Assembly: GCA_910577675.1 (NCBI GenBank) | Contig: CAJTOR010000028.1 | Location: forward strand, 1-43,175 | Reading direction: 5' to 3' | Length of the DNA: 43,175 bases | Origin: an uncultured Lachnospiraceae bacterium | GTDB taxonomy: Bacteria > Bacillota > Clostridia > Lachnospirales > Lachnospiraceae | In this document: positions 39,664 to 43,175 of the stretch, piece by piece | Position numbering within the stretch: the first letter of the stretch is position 1 | Layout of the letters: the number at the start of each line of letters is the position of its first letter | Notes under the pieces: model-generated | Database searches by the model: none | What the model was told of the DNA's origin: nothing | The model's input: only the letters and a program-made list of their open reading frames with translations | Translations under genes and position numbers: made by a program

Positions 39664-40182
39664 TCACTCTCTTTCTCCGTCAATGAAATCAGAAAAATCC
39701 ATCTGATTATACTCTGGCACATTTACAAAATCCTCTGAAAGCTGAATCCCAAACTGTTCCGATATCCTCTTGAAATTCGCTGCAATCTTGTATGGTGCAA
39801 GGTTCTGCCTAGTTGCCACCCTATCCATCGCCTTTAAGTAACTCGCGACTTCACCAACTGGGATTTCTACCGGATTCGTCTTTCCCTGCTGTTCCATCTC
39901 GTGAAAACGATTGATGTAACGGGCAGTGAACTCCGTCCCCTTCTGACCCGTCAGCTTATGGGCGATGAACTCGCAGCCTTTCTTCGTTACCATGAAGCAA
40001 GGACGGCTCTCCCCTTTTCCGTCGATATATGTGCTTTCCGTGAAGAAATCAACCACGGAAATTTTCCCTTCGTCCAACTGCTCCGTATACTTACGGATAT
40101 CCTTCAGCAAATCGTAATGTTTCTTCCCGACCATCTGCGCTACTTCCATAGAAGTAATTGTTGTCTTTACTAAATCTCTCAT
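39664..40182 (-). CDS. Rha-family phage regulatory protein
   Basis: 172 residues. The N-terminal Rha domain is clear: TTITSMEVAQMVGKKHYDLL, DIRKY, ESRPCFMVTKKGCEFIAHKL. The C-terminal half is helical (KAMDRVATRQNLAPYKIAAN) and ends FSDFIDGERE. Rha proteins modulate phage lysis/lysogeny and host factor dependence. A decayed copy of its last ~30 codons lies at 41633-41728. Confidence 0.9.
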   Translation of the reverse strand: MRDLVKTTITSMEVAQMVGKKHYDLLKDIRKYTEQLDEGKISVVDFFTESTYIDGKGESRPCFMVTKKGCEFIAHKLTGQKGTEFTARYINRFHEMEQQGKTNPVEIPVGEVASYLKAMDRVATRQNLAPYKIAANFKRISEQFGIQLSEDFVNVPEYNQMDFSDFIDGERE

Positions 40183-40276
40183 TTCTTCCTCTCTTTCTTT
40201 ACAATTTTGCTATCCCCCCTATACTTTTTCATTGGTACATTCCATTTCACTAAAAGTGTATATATTCTGCTATTTC
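40183..40276. other. divergent control region between the Rha gene and the plus-strand gene
   Basis: It contains a small palindrome CACTAAAAGTG (near 40250-40260) that could be an operator. No confident leftward promoter could be fixed. Confidence 0.3.
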
Positions 40277-40305
40277 TTGTAATCTCCTACCTCTCCTGCT
40301 ACAAT
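40277..40305 (+). promoter_or_regulatory. promoter of the 40358-40594 gene
   Basis: TTGTAA (40277-40282), 17-nt spacer, TACAAT (40300-40305), followed after about 50 bases by an AAAGGAAAAAAGGAT site. Confidence 0.7.
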
Positions 40306-40357
40306 GTACCCACAGGCTGTTGCCGCAGCCGAGTACGAAGAAAGGAAAAAAGGATAA

Positions 40358-40594
40358 ATGAAACGCATTTTCGCTAATCTATTAGGATGCTGGACAGATA
40401 TTACAGAAACAGGTACTGTGGAAGATTTCCAGAACCCATTAGTATATTTTGAAGAAAACCTTTGCTATCCGAATGGTTCCACAATTGCCGACTGCTTCAA
40501 GTATGATTACATCAATATCCAATATAACGGAACCAATTACCGCATTCATCCATCATGCATCCAAATTATTGAAACTAAAGCTCAATCTCAATAG
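40358..40594 (+). CDS. hypothetical small protein
   Basis: 78 residues, starting MKRIFANLLGCWTDITETGT and continuing VEDFQNPLVYFEENLCYPNG and FKYDYINIQYNGTNYRIHPS. Compact, partly beta-rich, no membrane segment or known motif. It has a clear promoter and ribosome site and stands alone on the plus strand between two regulatory clusters, like a lysogenically expressed gene. Confidence 0.6.
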   Translation: MKRIFANLLGCWTDITETGTVEDFQNPLVYFEENLCYPNGSTIADCFKYDYINIQYNGTNYRIHPSCIQIIETKAQSQ

Positions 40595-40739
40595 CTACTT
40601 TCAATTCCTCAGCATCTTCCAGTTTGACCCTATTGGATGCTGAGGAAAACTTCTTATCAATGGCTGTCTTGATGCGCGACCATTCACTGTATTTTAGCCC
40701 TGCCACCGCCTCGGCTATCAACATAACCCGTCTTTCCAT
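40575..40739 (-). CDS. small helical protein, uncertain start
   Basis: 54 residues from ATG 40739: MERRVMLIAEAVAGLKYSEW, then SRIKTAIDKKFSSASNRVKL and an acidic end. The nearest good site, AAAGGGGAC, would better fit a start at an ATA codon a few codons upstream, which is unusual. It is convergent with, and overlaps by 20 bases, the previous gene. Unrecognised; may be a decayed regulator piece. Confidence 0.4.
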   Translation of the reverse strand: MERRVMLIAEAVAGLKYSEWSRIKTAIDKKFSSASNRVKLEDAEELKVAIEIEL

Positions 40740-40782
40740 TTCCTTATCTATTTTTTTCGTCCCCTTTCTTTCTGTTCACATA

Positions 40783-40854
40783 TTACTTGCTGTTGTTGCT
40801 TTCCCGTTGTGCCAGGCTCGCCTTCTGGCGGGCTTCTTTCAGATTTTTTCTCAT
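40783..40854 (-). pseudogene. truncated HTH gene start (copy of the 39465-39662 gene)
   Basis: MRKNLKEARQKASLAQRESN then a stop after 23 residues. The first 12 residues are identical to the intact XRE gene at 39465-39662, then the frame diverges. A good AAAGGAG site remains, so a short peptide could be made. It forms part of the left direct repeat flanking hicAB. Confidence 0.7.
40793..40840. repeat. left direct repeat flanking hicAB
   Basis: 48-bp copy paired with 41580-41627, about 80% identical by eye. The inner hairpin CGCC-TTCT-GGCG has its loop as TTCT here and AGAA in the other copy. Derived from the 5' end of the XRE gene. Confidence 0.75.
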
Positions 40855-40874
40855 ATAGTTCTCCTTTTAAATTC

Positions 40875-40927
40875 TACGTAATATTACGTATTTTATTCTT
40901 GACATACGTAATATTACGTGTTATAAT
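40875..40927 (+). promoter_or_regulatory. hicAB promoter with two ACGTAATATTACGT operators
   Basis: TTGACA (40899-40904), 17-nt spacer, TATAAT (40922-40927). Operator A TACGTAATATTACGTA (40875-40890) lies upstream; operator B ACGTAATATTACGT (40906-40919) fills the spacer. The HicB C-terminal domain is the likely ligand (autoregulation). Confidence 0.9.
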
Positions 40928-40957
40928 ATAGCTATGATAAGGAAAGGAGCAATAAAA

Positions 40958-41146
40958 ATGCCAATGACCCCAAGAGAGATGATACAATATCTCAAAAAGA
41001 ACGGATTTAAGGTTGTCAGTCAAAACGGCTCTCATGTAAAAATGAGAAATAATACAACTGGACACCAAACCGAAGTTCCTTATCACAGCGCAAGCCTAAA
41101 AAAAGGACTTGAGCAGGCTATATTAAAACAGGCGGGACTCAAATAG
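40958..41146 (+). CDS. hicA: HicA mRNA interferase toxin
   Basis: 62 residues from ATG 40958 (MPMTPREMIQYLKKNGFKVV), with AAGGAAAGGAG upstream; an upstream frame start lacks a site. The family core SQNGSHVKMRN contains the catalytic His, followed by HQTEVPYHSASLKKGLEQAI. It cleaves mRNA when not held by HicB. The order hicA then hicB and the 28-base gap are standard. Confidence 0.92.
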   Translation: MPMTPREMIQYLKKNGFKVVSQNGSHVKMRNNTTGHQTEVPYHSASLKKGLEQAILKQAGLK

Positions 41147-41174
41147 TTCCGCCCCCAAAAACGGAGGCACTATT

Positions 41175-41570
41175 ATGAACAAATTATTTTATCCTGCATT
41201 ATTTCACAAGGCAGAAGAAGGAGGCTTTTGGGTTTCCTTCCCCGATCTCCCAGAATGCCTGACCCAGGGCGATGACATGACACAAGCTTATGAAATGGCT
41301 GTGGATGCGCTCGGGCTTGCGTTGACCAGCCGTGAAAAAGAACACGAGCCCTTCCCTGTTTCTTCTGATCCGACGGTAATCCCTCCGGAACCGAACGCCT
41401 TTCTTGTTGTAATTGAATTTGATATGCTTGCTTATAAAAGGCGCACCAATTCTCATGCAGTGAAGAAAACTTTAAGTATCCCCGAATGGCTGAACGAAGC
41501 TGCTGTGTCTATGGGGATAAACTTTTCCCAGGTATTGCAGGAAGCTCTGCTTGCCAAAATCCAAGCATAG
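41175..41570 (+). CDS. hicB: HicB antitoxin and repressor
   Basis: 131 residues. The N-terminal HicB domain is GGFWVSFPDLPECLTQGDDM (degenerate RNase-H-like fold), then YEMAVDALGLALTSREKEHE. The C-terminus KKTLSIPEWLNEAAVSMGIN, FSQVLQEALLAKIQA is a ribbon-helix-helix/CopG-type DNA-binding segment, suited to the palindromic ACGTAATATTACGT sites upstream. AACGGAGG site. Confidence 0.92.
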   Translation: MNKLFYPALFHKAEEGGFWVSFPDLPECLTQGDDMTQAYEMAVDALGLALTSREKEHEPFPVSSDPTVIPPEPNAFLVVIEFDMLAYKRRTNSHAVKKTLSIPEWLNEAAVSMGINFSQVLQEALLAKIQA

Positions 41571-41579
41571 ATCACAATG

Positions 41580-41627
41580 TTGTAGCTTTCCCGTTGTACC
41601 AAGCCCGCCAGAAGGCGGGCTTCCTTC
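41580..41627. repeat. right direct repeat flanking hicAB
   Basis: Partner of 40793-40840. Includes the 9-bp hairpin AAGCCCGCC/GGCGGGCTT with AGAA loop (41601-41622). No U-run follows, so it is not a good terminator. Confidence 0.75.
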
Positions 41628-41632
41628 GCATA

Positions 41633-41728
41633 TTACTCTCTTTCTCTGTTAACGAAATCAGACAAATCCATTTGCTTATATTCTGGTCTTTTTACAAAAT
41701 CTTCTGGAAGCTGGATACCATATTGCAA
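41633..41728 (-). pseudogene. Rha-family C-terminal remnant
   Basis: The frame reads QYGIQLPEDFVKRPEYKQMD then LSDFVNRERE and stops, closely matching the end of the intact Rha protein (FGIQLSEDFVNVPEYNQMD, FSDFIDGERE). The rest of the gene is missing upstream. Together with the truncated HTH start it shows that a second Rha-HTH pair once stood here. Confidence 0.85.
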
Positions 41729-41733
41729 ACAAA

Positions 41734-41823
41734 TCAATCTTGCTTGTAATCAGATACTTCAACTTTTTCAGAGCCAATACACAAAAGGTATCTGCTTTCG
41801 TTTTGAATGATTGATATATCCAT
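41734..41823 (-). CDS. 29-residue peptide, probably a truncated small gene
   Basis: MDISIIQNESRYLLCIGSEK followed by VEVSDYKQD and a stop. The site GGAAAGGGGGTG at good spacing makes translation likely. The end coincides with the start of the Rha remnant, so it may be a longer gene cut by the same recombination event. Confidence 0.45.
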   Translation of the reverse strand: MDISIIQNESRYLLCIGSEKVEVSDYKQD

Positions 41824-41926
41824 CGTTTTTCACCCCCTTTCCGGATCGGACAAACATCTTTCTGCCTTTCCTGCCTCCCCTTAGAAGTCTGCCTATCGCG
41901 TTGATTTCTGTTTCACCTCCACTACA
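41824..41926. other. intergenic, no gene seen
   Basis: Short C/T-rich stretch between the HTH gene and the peptide gene. I see no promoter or gene in it. Confidence 0.4.
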
Positions 41927-42127
41927 TCATCTGTCAACCGAAAAAAGATAATCAATCGTGCAGTCCGCTCCTATCGCATTTTTTATTTCAATACATTCGA
42001 GCAATGTAATAGGAGCTTTACCGTTTAACTTCAACGATAAAGTGGTTGGTGACTTATGTATTTTTTTTGCAAGAGATGATCTTGTTATTTTTCTCCTTGC
42101 CATTTCTGCATCGAGATTATTAAACAT
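41927..42127 (-). CDS. small XRE-type repressor/Cro-like protein
   Basis: 66 residues, starting MFNNLDAEMARRKITRSSLA. HTH core RSSLAKKIHKSPTTLSLKLN, then PITLLECIEIKNAIGADCTI. Length and fold fit a Cro-like or phage-type XRE protein. AAAGGAGGG site. It is divergent from the cI-like gene at 42296 across the GATTTTTCGA boxes, giving a repressor/Cro-like pair. Confidence 0.82.
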   Translation of the reverse strand: MFNNLDAEMARRKITRSSLAKKIHKSPTTLSLKLNGKAPITLLECIEIKNAIGADCTIDYLFSVDR

Positions 42128-42139
42128 ATTGCCCTCCTT

Positions 42140-42257
42140 TCTCGAATTTTCGTGATTACGATTTTATTATACACGATTTTTCGAGATTGTCAATACTGTT
42201 TTTATGATTTTTCGAGATTTTTTTTGAAAAACTTGAAAAAGTATCTTGATTTTTCGA
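42140..42257. promoter_or_regulatory. operator cluster, GATTTTTCGA boxes
   Basis: Copies at 42175-42186 and 42206-42217 (GATTTTTCGAGA), 42248-42257 (GATTTTTCGA), and an inverted related copy CTCGAATTTTCG at 42141-42152. Spacings of about 31-42 bp allow cooperative binding. The same motif occurs at 38313-38322. Confidence 0.75.
42166..42193 (-). promoter_or_regulatory. promoter of the small XRE gene
   Basis: Minus-strand TTGACA (42193-42188), 16-nt spacer, TATAAT (42171-42166). A GATTTTTCGAGA box (42175-42186) fills the spacer, so the bound regulator would block this promoter. Confidence 0.85.
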
Positions 42258-42274
42258 TAATAATATAGTATGGT
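42246..42274 (+). promoter_or_regulatory. promoter of the cI-like gene at 42296
   Basis: TTGATT (42246-42251), 17-nt spacer, TATGGT (42269-42274); a GATTTTTCGA box overlaps the -35. An overlapping alternative is TTGAAA (42233-42238) with GATAAT (42256-42261), also 17-nt. Confidence 0.55.
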
Positions 42275-42295
42275 ATATGACAAGGAGGTAAAAGC

Positions 42296-42832
42296 ATGGA
42301 GAAAGTGGAAGAATCTGTAAAAAGTATAATTATCAAAAAGTACGGAAACTTAAAAAAATTTTGCGAAAAAATTGAAATGCCGTGGACTACTCTCGATAGC
42401 ATATTAAAAAGAGGTATCGCGAATTCAAACATAACAAATGTTATGAAAATAACCAAAGAACTTAATATAGATACAGAAAGCTTAGCATCAGGGGTTATAT
42501 TGCAATACGGAGAACAAAACATTGACAAGAAAGTTGTTTCCAAATCAGACTTTCCAAAAATCATGCAATATTACAATTTACTTAATGACACGGGAAAAAA
42601 TGTTGCAACAGAAAGGATAAAGGAACTTACCTATATTCCTAATTATACTTCAAAAAATTTTAACGAAGAAATTTCGGAGGAAATTTATACTTATTTTACA
42701 AATGAAGAAGATGCAGAAAAATATCTTTCTTCTCAAAAAGTACTAGCGGCATTTAAAGAAAAAGATGGAGATATTTCAAAAAATGACAAGATAAAAATTG
42801 CAAATATCATATACAAAAACAGCCAAAAATAG
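42296..42832 (+). CDS. cI-like XRE repressor, AT-rich
   Basis: 178 residues. The N-terminal HTH (IIKKYGNLKKFCEKIEMPWT, TLDSILKRGI, TNVMKITKELNID) is of the XRE/phage repressor type. The rest is Lys/Glu/Asn-rich without a visible LexA-type peptidase motif; instead a metallopeptidase gene follows 24 bases later, as in ICEBs1 ImmR/ImmA modules. The probable operators are the GATTTTTCGA boxes. Strong AAGGAGG site. The base composition is notably AT-rich versus the structural genes. Confidence 0.82.
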   Translation: MEKVEESVKSIIIKKYGNLKKFCEKIEMPWTTLDSILKRGIANSNITNVMKITKELNIDTESLASGVILQYGEQNIDKKVVSKSDFPKIMQYYNLLNDTGKNVATERIKELTYIPNYTSKNFNEEISEEIYTYFTNEEDAEKYLSSQKVLAAFKEKDGDISKNDKIKIANIIYKNSQK

Positions 42833-42855
42833 GTATTAGAAATGGGGGGACGTAG

Positions 42856-43175
42856 TTGGTTGATCAAAAAAGATACCAGAAAATTAAAAGGGCTGCTGAA
42901 AAGTGTTTTGATTATTTTGCAACAAGAAACCCTTTAAAAATACTAAATAAATTAGAGATACCTTGCTCAATTATAGACTTGGAAGGCGGTTTAAATGGTT
43001 TTACACATATGAACCAAAAAGGAGAGCCATGGGTATATATTAACAAAAGGTATAGGCATGACGAATTATCTGTTCGAATTATTGCAGCACACGAATTAGG
43101 ACATATACTACTACACTCAGAGAGTGATATAAATATGTTTGAAGAAAATACAGATTTTTCATATAAAGAATATGA
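42856..43175 (+). CDS. ImmA/IrrE-family metallopeptidase, C-terminus cut by window edge
   Basis: The frame opens at TTG 42856 behind GGGGGACG and stays open to the end (>106 residues). It reads AEKCFDYFATRNPLKILNKL, later IAAHELGHILLHSE with the HExxH zinc site, and FEENTDFSYKEY near the edge. ImmA-type proteases cleave the repressor encoded just upstream to induce the element after DNA damage. An alternative start is not available in frame within 20 bases. Confidence 0.9.
   Translation, partial: MVDQKRYQKIKRAAEKCFDYFATRNPLKILNKLEIPCSIIDLEGGLNGFTHMNQKGEPWVYINKRYRHDELSVRIIAAHELGHILLHSESDINMFEENTDFSYKEY

Noticed and set aside
41601..41622. Hairpin after hicB as a terminator
   Set aside because: The stem is strong but no U-run follows, and the same hairpin sits inside the coding start of the XRE gene, so it is better explained as copied coding sequence.

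Overview
The window is most of a temperate contractile-tailed (PBSX/XkdK-type, myovirus-like) prophage in a low-to-medium-GC Firmicute. The gene families, the abundant AGGAGG-type ribosome sites and the consensus TTGACA/TATAAT promoters suggest class Clostridia, probably a gut Lachnospiraceae-like host; the species cannot be named from the sequence. The window opens inside a tRNA-Lys(UUU) gene, a plausible attachment site. No integrase is visible and it may lie beyond the right edge, where the window cuts an ImmA/IrrE-type metallopeptidase gene.

Layout. 1-2.7 kb is an accretion zone: tRNA, decayed prophage-end fragments including a beheaded second endolysin, an AT-rich plus-strand HNH-type cargo gene, and a broken serine recombinase tail that runs up to the prophage's own endolysin. 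2.7-4.5 kb is the lysis cassette (amidase/NlpC-type endolysin, holin, two small membrane proteins). 4.6-5.0 kb is a compact type I toxin-antitoxin-like locus (Hol-Tox/TxpA-like peptide with a convergent RNA). 5.0-8.2 kb holds two tail-fibre paralogues (one split at a poly-G tract) and fibre accessories. 8.2-19.5 kb is the baseplate, tail-tip, tape-measure, chaperone (with a -1 frameshift site), tube and sheath module. 19.5-29.3 kb is the head module: connectors, capsid, scaffold, MuF-metallopeptidase fusion, portal, terminase.

29.4-31 kb carries the late regulator, small early genes and a RusA resolvase. 31-38 kb is the replication/recombination module (iteron-like region, primase-helicase, SF2 helicase, DUF669, Sak4-like ATPase, SMC-like ATPase). 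38-43.2 kb is the lysogeny and accessory control region: several small HTH proteins, a Rha antirepressor-type protein, hicAB, a second repressor and ImmA.

Working together: almost all lytic genes lie on the minus strand and read leftward, from the switch at about 39.2 kb through replication, then from an apparent activator-dependent promoter at about 29.45 kb into packaging, head, tail and lysis. Plus-strand genes are repressors, hicAB and cargo. Three promoters have near-perfect sigma-A hexamers with a palindromic or repeated operator filling the spacer (39.24, 40.9 and 42.18 kb). The operator motif of the third recurs 4 kb away at a predicted antisense small-RNA promoter (38.31 kb).

The most notable observations are the HNH cargo gene next to the tRNA, the G7-tract split in a tail-fibre gene, the broken-frame type I toxin locus, the MuF-protease fusion, the 60-bp repeat array in the tape measure, the direct repeats flanking hicAB, and the iteron-like array below the primase.
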